The position numbers and the translations under genes are program-made. The notes beneath the pieces are model-generated. The model saw nothing but the letters and a program-made list of their open reading frames with translations, searched no databases and was not told the DNA's origin. From NCBI GenBank assembly GCA_900552655.1, contig USAE01000003.1:1-57135 (forward strand): DNA of 57,135 nucleotides. The letters run 5' to 3'. Shown one piece after another: positions 25,802 through 34,249 of this stretch (the stretch's first letter is position 1; every line of letters begins with the position of its first letter). The stretch comes from an uncultured Clostridium sp. (GTDB taxonomy: Bacteria; Bacillota; Clostridia; TANB77; CAG-508).

Positions 25802-27358
25802 TTATTTTCTCTTGTTTTGTTCAACCTTTTCTATAAATTTTTCTATAAATTCCTCTTCTTTATCTTTATTTTCGTTTTGTAAAATTTCCCTATTTTTTAA
25901 TTTTACTTCTTCTGTATTTCTCATATCTTCTATACGTTTACCATATTTAGATAAAAATTTACTCTTTCTTTCTTTTTTACTCGAATTTGTTTTTGTTTTT
26001 CTTTTTGGTTTATTTTTTATTTTATTAAATTGTTTTTCATACTCCAATTTAGATTTTAAAAGCATATATTGTGGGTCAGATTGTTTATCTCTATATTTTA
26101 AGTCATCACATATTAATTCTGATATAGCTCTTGCAACTAAATCTGGATTGTGTCTTATATAACCATTTTCTATGTAAGCTAAATCCCTTTGTAGTAACCT
26201 TACCCCCATACTTTTTGACTTTGCTATATCTTGCACAACCAATTCTGAACCTTTTAAATTATATCTTTTTATATATTCTGGTATAATTTCCCCAGTATCA
26301 TAAATACAATAATCTATTACACCTTTACCTGTATGTTCCATAATAGCTTTTATATGGTCAGATAGCCTGTAATTGTCTGTTTGACCTGGCTCTGTCATTA
26401 TATTACTTACATATACCTTTATTGCTTTACTTTCTTTCATTGCTTTATACACGCCATTTACCAATAAATTAGGTATTACGTTTGTATATAAACTTCCTGG
26501 TCCTATTACAATGCAATCTGCTTCCTTTATTGCTTTAACTACTTCTGGAGTTGCTCTACAATTTGGTGGTGATATAAACACTCTATTAATTTTTGTTATT
26601 TTATCATAAGATATTTTCTTAATTTGATCCTTTTCTTCTACTATCATTCCATTTTCTAACTCTGCACAAATTCTCATTTCATCATTAGTAATAGGTAAAA
26701 CTTTCCCTATTATATTAAAAACTTCGTTTGAATTAGATATAGCTTCTGTAAAATCTTTAGATAAATTTTGTATTGTAGCAAAATATAAATCACTAAATGT
26801 CATATCTTTTAGTTCTTGGCTTTTAAATTTATAATTCATTAATTTGTTAGTAACTTCCTCATTTTGTGCTAATGCTATTACTGTATTTTTTATATCTTCT
26901 AATGGCATAGAGTTTATAGATTTATTTTTCATTTTTCCATATGCTGAAACTGTTGCCACAGCTGTTATATTATCTGTATATTTTTTTAAACCTCTTACAA
27001 CCGTTTCTATTCCATTTCCAGAACCTATTACAACAATTTTTGGTCCTTCTGAATATACTTTTTTATTAAAAATTAATGAATTTATATTTATGTGATTTCT
27101 ATTGTTTTTCACTCTAGAATCTGTAGATTCTATTAGCATTTCCATAGTTCTTTTTTGTAAAAATACAATTCCTATAACTATACAGGTAAAGCCTAATATA
27201 AATGAAAAAATTATTAATAATAATTGTAGTATTTCTAACTCTTCTTTTACAATAATAGTAGATATTCCATAACATGCAAATATTATTCCTACAAGAATAA
27301 GAAATATCCATCTTTTTATTCTTGCATTTGGTCTAAACCATTCTATAAAACCTTTCAT
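25802..27358 (-). CDS. glmR: Divergent GlmR/YvcK-like protein with N-terminal membrane hairpin
   Basis: 518 residues. Two membrane segments (about 16-37 and 43-67) precede a CofD/YvcK fold, followed by a lysine/glutamate-rich tail of over 100 residues. YvcK (GlmR) proteins bind UDP-GlcNAc and tune carbon flow to the cell wall. The fold is supported by EADCIVIGPGSLYTNVIPNLLV and YRLSDHIKAIMEH. Key ligand motifs deviate: the family GGGTGL is GSGNGI (112-117), and VADDGGSSG is VSAYGKMKN (137-145). Ligand binding may therefore differ or be lost. It lies between murB and the debranching enzyme, a fitting place for a regulator linking carbon storage and wall synthesis (inference). Confidence 0.8.
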   Translation of the reverse strand: MKGFIEWFRPNARIKRWIFLILVGIIFACYGISTIIVKEELEILQLLLIIFSFILGFTCIVIGIVFLQKRTMEMLIESTDSRVKNNRNHININSLIFNKKVYSEGPKIVVIGSGNGIETVVRGLKKYTDNITAVATVSAYGKMKNKSINSMPLEDIKNTVIALAQNEEVTNKLMNYKFKSQELKDMTFSDLYFATIQNLSKDFTEAISNSNEVFNIIGKVLPITNDEMRICAELENGMIVEEKDQIKKISYDKITKINRVFISPPNCRATPEVVKAIKEADCIVIGPGSLYTNVIPNLLVNGVYKAMKESKAIKVYVSNIMTEPGQTDNYRLSDHIKAIMEHTGKGVIDYCIYDTGEIIPEYIKRYNLKGSELVVQDIAKSKSMGVRLLQRDLAYIENGYIRHNPDLVARAISELICDDLKYRDKQSDPQYMLLKSKLEYEKQFNKIKNKPKRKTKTNSSKKERKSKFLSKYGKRIEDMRNTEEVKLKNREILQNENKDKEEEFIEKFIEKVEQNKRK

Positions 27359-27382
27359 TTTTTATACATCCTTTCAAGTCTT

Positions 27383-28306
27383 TTAGTCTTCTCCTATTAC
27401 TTGTACTTCCAATTCTACTTTTTTTCCAAATTTTTCATATATCATTTGACTAATATATTTAGTTAAGTTTAGTACATCTTTTGCTTTTGCATCTCCTTTA
27501 TTTACTACGAAACCTGCGTGTTTGGTAGACACTTCTGCTCCACCTATATTATATCCTTTTAATCCGCATTCATCTATTAATTTTGCTGTAATAAAATCTT
27601 CTCCCCTTTTAAATGTACTTCCAGCTGATGGATATTCTAATGGTTGGTGTTCCTTGCGCCATACACTATATTCGTCCATTTTAGATTTTATTTCTTTGTA
27701 TATTCCTTTATTTAATCTTAATTTTGTAGATAAAATTATATATTCATTTGTGCTAAAAATACTATTTCTATATTCAAATTTTTGCTCTTCATTAGATAAT
27801 ATTTTTATATTTCCTTTTTTATCTATGCACTTGGTTTCTAAAACAATATTTTTCATTTCTCCACCATGTGCTCCTGCATTCATTCTAATTGCTCCACCAA
27901 TAGAACCAGGAATACCAGCAGCAAATTCGAATCCTTCTATTTCTTCTATTAAAAGTTTTTGTGCCACATACCCGTTTTTTACGCCTGCACCAACTGTTAC
28001 TATATATTCTTCATCTTTTTTTTCTAAATAAAATTCTTCTATGTCTACTCTTAGTACAATTCCTCTTATTCCACCATCTTTTACTAATAAATTACTTCCA
28101 TTTCCTATAATAGTTAGTGGTATTTGGTTTTCATCTGAATACTCTAGTACTTTTTTAACATCATCTTCTTTTTTTACATTTACAAAAATATCTGCCATAC
28201 CACCAATTTTAAAAGAAGTATGTTTTGACATTAATTCGTTTTCTAAAATACTTGTTTCTTCTGATACACACTTTTTTAATTCTTCTATATGATTTTCTAT
28301 ATTCAA
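27383..28306 (-). CDS. murB: UDP-N-acetylenolpyruvoylglucosamine reductase
   Basis: FAD-dependent reductase that makes UDP-MurNAc in peptidoglycan synthesis, 307 residues (type I/IIa length). TSFKIGGMADIFV (about 29-41), the FAD-binding IGNGSNLLVKDGG (about 67-79), AGIPGSIGGAIRMNAGAHGGEM, the YRNS region and PSAGSTFKRGE with its catalytic Ser are all present. The start codon is TTG at 28306, one base after the ispH stop; GGAGAG lies eight bases upstream. Coupled translation with ispH is likely. The yvcK and whiA genes, often neighbours of murB, are represented here by glmR next door and whiA at 37850. Confidence 0.94.
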   Translation of the reverse strand: MNIENHIEELKKCVSEETSILENELMSKHTSFKIGGMADIFVNVKKEDDVKKVLEYSDENQIPLTIIGNGSNLLVKDGGIRGIVLRVDIEEFYLEKKDEEYIVTVGAGVKNGYVAQKLLIEEIEGFEFAAGIPGSIGGAIRMNAGAHGGEMKNIVLETKCIDKKGNIKILSNEEQKFEYRNSIFSTNEYIILSTKLRLNKGIYKEIKSKMDEYSVWRKEHQPLEYPSAGSTFKRGEDFITAKLIDECGLKGYNIGGAEVSTKHAGFVVNKGDAKAKDVLNLTKYISQMIYEKFGKKVELEVQVIGED

Positions 28307-28307
28307 A

Positions 28308-29150
28308 TTATTTTCTCTCCTTTAAATAATTTATAACTGCTTCTATACTTGTTCTAGGCGTTGAAGCTCCTGCCATTACTCCTATTTTTGATATATTTTT
28401 AAAATCTTCATTATATAACTCTGTTACTTCTTCTATTTTTATAGCTCTTTTACAATTCTTTTGTGATATTTCGTATAATTTATTTGTGTTAGAGCTTTTC
28501 TTTCCACCTATAATAATCATATAATCTACTTTTTTAGAAATTTCTTCTGTTTCCTTTTGTCTTATTTCTGTTGCATTACATATTCCATTACATATTTTTA
28601 TTTCGGTAGTTATATTTTCTTTTAAATATTTTTCTATTTCAAAAAATTTTTGTAAATTATATGTAGTTTGTGTTAAAACTGCTATTTTATCTTTTTTGTT
28701 TAGAGTTTCTATTCTACTTTTTAGTTCTTCTATATTTTGTATTATTTCCCCATTTTTACAAAAGCTAAAAGTTCCAACAACTTCTGCATGGTCTTTTTCT
28801 CCAATTACTATTATGTAATAATTTTCATTTGATAATTCTTCTGCTGTTTTATGTATTTTTAGGACTTTAGGACAAGTACAATCTATTAATTCTACATTAT
28901 GTTCTTCTGCATAAGTATATACATCTTTTTTTACTCCATGTGCTCTTATTATTACTTTTTCTTTTGCTTCTTCTATGTTATTTATAACTATTAGCCCTTC
29001 ATTTTTTAATTTATTTAATACTTGGCTATTATGCAATAAATCACCTAAACATTCTATTTTATCTACTTTTTGTAATTCTTCTTCTGCTTTTTCTACTGCT
29101 CGTGTAATTCCATTACAAAAACCAGCTGTTTTTCCTAATATTATTTCCAT
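28308..29150 (-). CDS. ispH: 4-hydroxy-3-methylbut-2-enyl diphosphate reductase
   Basis: Last enzyme of the MEP isoprenoid pathway, an iron-sulfur protein of 280 residues producing IPP and DMAPP. The three cluster cysteines are in TAGFCNGITRAVEKAE (Cys12), IDCTCPKV (near 93-96) and ICNATEIRQ (near 190); the substrate-binding HGV (RAHGVKKDVY) and GGKKSSNTNKL are visible. Many Clostridia carry an S1-domain extension on IspH; this one has none. The gene starts the run through murB and glmR to holA and has a promoter at 29188-29217. Confidence 0.94.
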   Translation of the reverse strand: MEIILGKTAGFCNGITRAVEKAEEELQKVDKIECLGDLLHNSQVLNKLKNEGLIVINNIEEAKEKVIIRAHGVKKDVYTYAEEHNVELIDCTCPKVLKIHKTAEELSNENYYIIVIGEKDHAEVVGTFSFCKNGEIIQNIEELKSRIETLNKKDKIAVLTQTTYNLQKFFEIEKYLKENITTEIKICNGICNATEIRQKETEEISKKVDYMIIIGGKKSSNTNKLYEISQKNCKRAIKIEEVTELYNEDFKNISKIGVMAGASTPRTSIEAVINYLKERK

Positions 29151-29187
29151 ATATATCTCCTATTTTATTATATGTTTTGTCTGTTGC

Positions 29188-29217
29188 ATTATATCACATA
29201 TGTTACATTTCTGTAAA
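29188..29217 (-). promoter_or_regulatory. Promoter of the ispH-murB-glmR operon
   Basis: Minus strand TTTACA (29212-29217), 18 bases, TATAAT (29188-29193) with an upstream TG one base away, 38 bases before the ispH start. Confidence 0.6.
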
Positions 29218-29274
29218 ATTATTTTACGATTATACTTATGAAATATATATCACACTAAACTATTTATTATAAAA

Positions 29275-29736
29275 TCATTTTCGCAAAAAAATTCTTTTTA
29301 TTTTTGATATTATCTTTTTTATTATGTTTTCTTCTTCTACTTTTATAACTTGTGTTTCTTCTTTATTTTCCTTAACTCTTCCTTCTGGATTATTTTGTGT
29401 TTCCACTTTATTTATCTGCCTATTAGAAAAAATATTATTTAATTTTTCTTCATTTATTCTTCTTTCCTCTTCATCTTTTTTTATAAAATCTTCTTTTTCT
29501 TCTTGCGTTGCCCAATAAGTTCTATATATTAGTGCTAAAATGTTTTCAGTTTCTTTTGATATTTCTTGCTGTTCTAAAGAAAGATTTTCTTGTATGTGGA
29601 AATTATATTCTTTGTCCATGTTCTCTTCTAAAAATTTTCTGAATTTTAGTGGAATTTTATTAGTTAATTCTGTATCTGTGTGCAATAATACTTCATTTAC
29701 TTCTTTAAAAGCTCTTTGATATCTTCTATCTACCAT
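29275..29736 (-). CDS. Amidoligase-linked orphan protein (paralogue of the 137-residue protein)
   Basis: 153 residues, unknown family. The N-terminal 80 residues align without gaps with the protein encoded at 20098-20511 (NKIP, DK-x-Y, LE-x-Q, YW plus an acidic stretch). A glutamate/asparagine-rich linker of about 45 residues is unique to this copy, and the end is again a basic amphipathic helix (IISKIKRIFLRK). The frame overlaps the end of the amidoligase gene by 11 bases, indicating co-translation. It could be a substrate, adaptor or membrane anchor for the amidoligase; that is inference from position. Confidence 0.75.
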   Translation of the reverse strand: MVDRRYQRAFKEVNEVLLHTDTELTNKIPLKFRKFLEENMDKEYNFHIQENLSLEQQEISKETENILALIYRTYWATQEEKEDFIKKDEEERRINEEKLNNIFSNRQINKVETQNNPEGRVKENKEETQVIKVEEENIIKKIISKIKRIFLRK

Positions 29737-30826
29737 CGTCTATTCTTTCTCCTCTTTCATCTTTTGTACGCATAAATTGCTTTATTTTGTTAAAAGCTTC
29801 TCTAGTTTTACTTCCCAAAGTTCTATTTGCAATCTTTGTAAATTCTTCACGCTTAAAAGTTGTTGCAAAGCCTTTTTTACTATTTTTACTATAAACTTTA
29901 TCATCTTTTACAGATTCCCATCTATTTAAATATATTTTCTTATCTTCATTTGTTTCCATAATTAAGTCTAAAAAGCTTTCTGCTTTTTCTTTTTCTGTAA
30001 CGTCACGCTTTACAAATTCTTTAAACTTTTTTTCGTATTTTTCAGGTTCTTTTGTTAATTTAATTGATGTATCTATAATTGAAGCATATAAAAATACATT
30101 TTGCTTTATTATTTCTGGGTCTAATGTACCATTTGCCATTCTAAATTCTATTGTATCTTTATGTTTGTTACCTATATTAGTTAAGTTAAGGCCTGTATAT
30201 CTTCTTTCATCTAACTTTAGTTTACTAGCAACGGTTCTTAATTTTCCAAAATCTTTATATGAAACTTTTAATGTTCCTTTTTCTATCTTTTTTAAGATTT
30301 TTTTACCTGTAGGTGCTGCCATTCCCTTTCTCCATATAGATGAAACTGCACTTATCCCATGAAAATTTTTATTTATAGCATTTCTACGAAGTGGATTATT
30401 TTCTGCATTACACATTTTATATATAAGCTCTTCTGCTTCTGCATAAATATGTAAAAAGTTTTTCATATTTTTAGGCTCTTCTTTTAAACACTTTGAGTCA
30501 AAATGTATATGTAATCCACATTTTTCGTCTGCTTCTACTTCCTTGCCTTTGCTAGGGAATTCTTTTATTTTATCGCAAATTTCTGTTATGTCTTTCCATG
30601 TATTTTCGCTATCTTTTAAAATTGGAGAAACAAGTTCCGCTCCACCTTCTCCAACTAGCATTTCCTCATATTTACTTGCCATATGCCATTTTTTGCTTTT
30701 TATAAACTTAGCACTTTCACCAGAATATAACCCATTTTTTGTTTTAACATTATTTGCTTCTATTTCTATTCCAAACTGCATATAATCTGGCAAATTTAAT
30801 TTTTCATATTTTTCCTTGTATTCCAT
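29726..30826 (-). CDS. Amidoligase-family enzyme (glutamine-synthetase-like COOH-NH2 ligase)
   Basis: 366 residues. Family signatures are in order: FGIEIEAN (18-25), AELVSPI (63-69), CGLHIHFD (103-110), RYTGLNL (209-215) and TIEFRMANGTLD (225-236), the last holding metal- and nucleotide-binding residues as in glutamine synthetase and glutamate-cysteine ligase. Amidoligases are predicted to join a carboxyl and an amino group using ATP, in peptide or metabolite modification. The substrate is unknown. The paired 153-residue gene overlaps its end. No peptidase or gamma-glutamyl-cyclotransferase partner is adjacent. The ribosome site is GAGGAAATT. Confidence 0.85.
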   Translation of the reverse strand: MEYKEKYEKLNLPDYMQFGIEIEANNVKTKNGLYSGESAKFIKSKKWHMASKYEEMLVGEGGAELVSPILKDSENTWKDITEICDKIKEFPSKGKEVEADEKCGLHIHFDSKCLKEEPKNMKNFLHIYAEAEELIYKMCNAENNPLRRNAINKNFHGISAVSSIWRKGMAAPTGKKILKKIEKGTLKVSYKDFGKLRTVASKLKLDERRYTGLNLTNIGNKHKDTIEFRMANGTLDPEIIKQNVFLYASIIDTSIKLTKEPEKYEKKFKEFVKRDVTEKEKAESFLDLIMETNEDKKIYLNRWESVKDDKVYSKNSKKGFATTFKREEFTKIANRTLGSKTREAFNKIKQFMRTKDERGERIDDGR

Positions 30827-30885
30827 AATTTCCTCTTTAGATATATTTTTCTAAATTATATCATTTTACTAATTTAATTGTAAAG

Positions 30886-31045
30886 ATAAAAAAGCATACC
30901 TAAGACTTTCTACAAAATGTAAACTTCAAAAAAAATCTAAAGCATGCCATAATTTCTGTACAATATAAAAAAGCGAATCTAAGATTTTCTAACAAATGTA
31001 AATTTTAAGAAAATCTAAGTTTCGCTATAATTCTCTAGTACAGAG
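30886..31045. repeat. Two tandem imperfect-palindrome units
   Basis: Unit 1 is about 30886-30962 and unit 2 about 30963-31045. Both start ATAAAAAAGC and end near ATAATTTCTGTACA or a close variant. In unit 2 AGCGAATCTAAGATTTTCT pairs with AGAAAATCTAAGTTTCGCT with two mismatches. Fifteen bases of the unit-1 start (ATAAAAAAGCATACC) recur near 12665. A separate hairpin, TTCTCCTA-C-TAGGAGAA, follows near 31048-31064. Confidence 0.6.
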
Positions 31046-31079
31046 AGTTCTCCTACTAGGAGAATTTTCCTACTATATA

Positions 31080-31118
31080 AAAAATCCCGGCTAGTCGGGA
31101 TTTTTAGGACTGTCCCCC
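31080..31118 (-). repeat. REP-like repeat, copy C, acting as the dnaJ terminator
   Basis: AAAAATCCCG (31080-31089) and CGGGATTTTT (31096-31105) form a stem with a six-base loop and a U-run on the minus strand. The adjoining AGGACTGTCC is the repeat core in reverse orientation. Confidence 0.75.
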
Positions 31119-31123
31119 TATTC

Positions 31124-32278
31124 CTATCCGAATAATCCTCTTTTCTTAACTGGAGGTTGTTCATTCATTGTTTTAGCTAATTGCGTTAATAAATCTCTTT
31201 GCTCTTTTGTAAGTTTCTTTGGAGTTTGAACATTAACTGTAAATATAAAATCACCTTGCCAGTTTCCATTAATAGCTCTAAATCCTTTATTACGTATATT
31301 AAATTTAGTTCCTGTTTGTGTTCCTTCTGGTATTTTATATTTAATCTTTTCTCCATCTACCATAGGAATTTCAAGTTCTGCTCCTAAAGTTGCTTGTGTA
31401 ATTGTAACAGGTATGTCGCATAGTACATTGTTTTCTTTTCTAGTATAAATACTATGTCTTTTTAAATGTACTGTTACATATACATCTCCTTTTTCTCCAC
31501 CTCTTTCGCCAGGTTCACCTTCATTTTTTAAAATTAATGTTTGATTATCATCAATTCCGGCTGGAATGTTTATAGTAACTTTTGCTTGTTTTCTTACTGT
31601 ACCTTTTCCTCTACAAGTTTGGCATGGCTCTTTTATTATTTTTCCTGTTCCGTGACATTCTGAACAAGTTCTAGTTGTTTGCATTTGACCTAATATTGTA
31701 TTTTGTACTTGTCTTATTTGACCTGTTCCATGGCAATTTGGACAAGTTACAGGACTAGTTCCCGGTTTTGCACCATTACCATTACAAGTAGTACATTTTT
31801 CATTTCTATTTATAAAAAATTCTTTCTTAATTCCTGAATATGCTTCTTCAAAAGTTATTTCTATATCATGTCTTAAATCTCTGCCTCTTTTTGGACCATT
31901 ATTAGTGTTTCTACCAGAAGAGCCACCAAATCCAGAGAAAAATGAACTAAATATATCTCCGAAATCTCCAAAACCACTAAAGCCATCAAATCCATTTGAG
32001 CTATATGAATAATATCCACCTTGCCCAGCTCCTTGGCCTCCAAAACCTTGTGGACCATTAAATCCAAATTGATCATACATTTTTCTTTTTTGTGGATCTG
32101 AAAGTGTTTCGTAAGCTTCGTTTACTTCTTTAAACTTTTCTTCAGCCTCTTTTTTATTATTTTGATTTGCATCTGGATGATATTTTTTTGCCATTCTTCT
32201 AAAAGCTTTTTTTAATTCATCATCTGTTGCATTTTTATTAACTCCTAAAACTTCATAATAATCTCTTTTTTCTGCCAT
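31124..32278 (-). CDS. dnaJ: Chaperone DnaJ
   Basis: Hsp40 co-chaperone of DnaK. The J-domain has HPDAN (HPD motif, about 32-34), then a Gly/Phe-rich stretch (about 75-125), four zinc motifs of the CxxCxGxG type (CTTCNGNG, CPNCHGTG, CSECHGTG, CQTCRGKG), and C-terminal substrate-binding domains; 384 residues. I use the ATG at 32278, which follows GGAGGATATA; an in-frame ATG twelve bases earlier lacks spacing. It is the last gene of the HrcA-controlled operon, separated from dnaK by a hairpin at 32331-32354. Confidence 0.96.
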   Translation of the reverse strand: MAEKRDYYEVLGVNKNATDDELKKAFRRMAKKYHPDANQNNKKEAEEKFKEVNEAYETLSDPQKRKMYDQFGFNGPQGFGGQGAGQGGYYSYSSNGFDGFSGFGDFGDIFSSFFSGFGGSSGRNTNNGPKRGRDLRHDIEITFEEAYSGIKKEFFINRNEKCTTCNGNGAKPGTSPVTCPNCHGTGQIRQVQNTILGQMQTTRTCSECHGTGKIIKEPCQTCRGKGTVRKQAKVTINIPAGIDDNQTLILKNEGEPGERGGEKGDVYVTVHLKRHSIYTRKENNVLCDIPVTITQATLGAELEIPMVDGEKIKYKIPEGTQTGTKFNIRNKGFRAINGNWQGDFIFTVNVQTPKKLTKEQRDLLTQLAKTMNEQPPVKKRGLFG

Positions 32279-32330
32279 TATATCCTCCAATTTAATTGCT
32301 ATTTACAATAGCCTCTTTAAAAGCTTAATT

Positions 32331-32354
32331 ATTGGAGGTTTTTAAACCTCCAAT
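32331..32354 (-). other. Intercistronic hairpin between dnaK and dnaJ
   Basis: ATTGGAGGTTT (32331-32341) and AAACCTCCAAT (32344-32354) are perfect arms around two bases. There is no direct U-run on the minus strand. Partial termination or protection of the dnaK message is possible. Confidence 0.55.
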
Positions 32355-32362
32355 ATTAATCA

Positions 32363-34228
32363 TTATTTTTTATCATTATCATCTTCTACTTTGTAGTCTG
32401 CATCATATACATTTCCATTTTCGTCTGTTTTTGGACCTTCGTTTGTAGTGTCAGCTCCTGCTTCTGCATTTGCTCCTGCTGCTCCGTTTGGATTTGCATT
32501 TTTATATAATTTTTCTGTTATTTCATAGAATGCAGATGTTAATTTTTCTGTAGCATTCTTTATTGCTTCTGTATCTTTTCCTTCTAGTGTTTTCTTTAAG
32601 TTTTCAAGTTCTGCTTCTACTTTAGATTTTTCTTCATTACTAATTTTATCTCCAATATCTTTCATAGTTTTTTCTGTATTAAATATTAAGCTTTCTGCAT
32701 TATTTCTAACTTCTATATCTTCTTTCATTTTTTTGTCTTCTGCAGCATGTGCTTCTGCATCTTTTACAGCTTTTTCTATATCTTCATCTGATAAATTTGT
32801 AGAAGCTGTAATAGCTACATTTTGTTCGTTTCCTGTTGCCATATCTTTTGCAGATACATGAACGATACCATTTGCATCTATGTCAAATGTAACTTCTATT
32901 TGTGGTACGCCTCTTGGTGCTGCTGGAATTCCTGTTAATTGGAATCTTCCTAATGTTTTATTTCCAGAAGCCATTTCTCTTTCACCTTGAAGAACATGTA
33001 TTTCAACTGCTGTTTGACCATCTGCTGCTGTAGAGAATACTTGTGATTTCTTTGTTGGTATTGTTGTATTTCTATCTATTAATTTTGTAAATACTCCACC
33101 ATATGTTTCTATACCTAATGATAAAGGAGTAACATCTAATAATACTAAGTCTTTAACATCTCCAGAAAGAACTCCACCTTGGATAGCTGCACCAACTGCA
33201 ACACATTCATCTGGGTTAATTCCTTTGTCTGGTTCTTTTCCTGTTATTTTCTTAACAACTTCTTGTATTGCTGGAACTCTTGTAGAACCTCCAACTAATA
33301 ATACTTTGTGTAATTCATTTACAGTAATTCCTGCATCTTTTAAAGCTTGTTCTACTGGTATTCTTGTAGCTTCTACTAAATCATTAATTAATTCTTCAAA
33401 TTTAGCTCTTGTTAATGTTACATCTAAGTGTTTTGGACCTGTACTATCTGCTGTAATGAATGGTAAATTAATTTGTGTTTGTTGCATTCCAGATAGTTCT
33501 ATTTTTGCTTTTTCTGCTGCTTCTTTTAATCTTTGCATAGCCATTCTGTCTGCACTTAAATCTATTCCATTAGATTTTTTGAATTCAGCTACTAAATAAT
33601 CTATAATTCTTTGGTCAAAGTCATCTCCACCTAAATGTGTATTACCATTTGTAGATAAAACTTCGAATACTCCATCACCAATATCTAGAATAGAAACATC
33701 AAATGTTCCTCCACCTAAGTCATAAATCATTATTTTTTGGTCTTGGTCTTCTTTATCCATTCCATAAGCAAGTGATGCTGCTGTTGGTTCATTTATAATT
33801 CTTAAAACTTCTAATCCTGCTATTTTTCCTGCATCTTTTGTTGCTTGTCTTTGGCTATCGCTAAAATATGCTGGAACTGTTATAACAGCTTGTGTAACTT
33901 TTTGTCCTAAATAATTTTCTGCATCTGATTTTAATTTTTGTAATATCATTGCAGATATTTCTTGTGGTGAGAATTCATCTCCATCTATTTTTACTTTTTC
34001 TGCTGTTCCCATTTTTCTTTTTATTGAAATAACTGTATTTTCTGGGTTTGTAACAGCTTGACGTTTTGCTATTTGTCCTACTAATCTTTCCCCATTTTTA
34101 GAAAATGCTACAACAGATGGTGTAGTTCTATTTCCTTCTGCATTTGGTATTACTACTGGCTCTCCACCTTCCATAACTGCAACACATGAATTTGTTGTTC
34201 CTAAGTCAATTCCTATAATCTTTCCCAT
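32363..34228 (-). CDS. dnaK: Chaperone DnaK (Hsp70)
   Basis: ATP-dependent chaperone, 621 residues. The N-terminal nucleotide-binding domain has GIDLGTTNSCVA (5-16), VPAYFSDSQRQATKDAG, NEPTAASLAYG and YDLGGGTFDVSILD; LLVGGSTRVPAIQE follows. The substrate-binding domain begins near DVTPLSLGIET. The C-terminal tail is rich in Asn, Gly and Ala and ends acidic (VEDDNDKK). AGGAGG precedes the start. It works with GrpE and DnaJ from the same operon. Confidence 0.97.
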   Translation of the reverse strand: MGKIIGIDLGTTNSCVAVMEGGEPVVIPNAEGNRTTPSVVAFSKNGERLVGQIAKRQAVTNPENTVISIKRKMGTAEKVKIDGDEFSPQEISAMILQKLKSDAENYLGQKVTQAVITVPAYFSDSQRQATKDAGKIAGLEVLRIINEPTAASLAYGMDKEDQDQKIMIYDLGGGTFDVSILDIGDGVFEVLSTNGNTHLGGDDFDQRIIDYLVAEFKKSNGIDLSADRMAMQRLKEAAEKAKIELSGMQQTQINLPFITADSTGPKHLDVTLTRAKFEELINDLVEATRIPVEQALKDAGITVNELHKVLLVGGSTRVPAIQEVVKKITGKEPDKGINPDECVAVGAAIQGGVLSGDVKDLVLLDVTPLSLGIETYGGVFTKLIDRNTTIPTKKSQVFSTAADGQTAVEIHVLQGEREMASGNKTLGRFQLTGIPAAPRGVPQIEVTFDIDANGIVHVSAKDMATGNEQNVAITASTNLSDEDIEKAVKDAEAHAAEDKKMKEDIEVRNNAESLIFNTEKTMKDIGDKISNEEKSKVEAELENLKKTLEGKDTEAIKNATEKLTSAFYEITEKLYKNANPNGAAGANAEAGADTTNEGPKTDENGNVYDADYKVEDDNDKK

Positions 34229-34249
34229 TTTTAAATTCCTCCTAAATAT

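Noticed and set aside
30886..31045. CRISPR array
   Set aside because: Only two diverged units without spacers of equal length, and no cas genes in the window.
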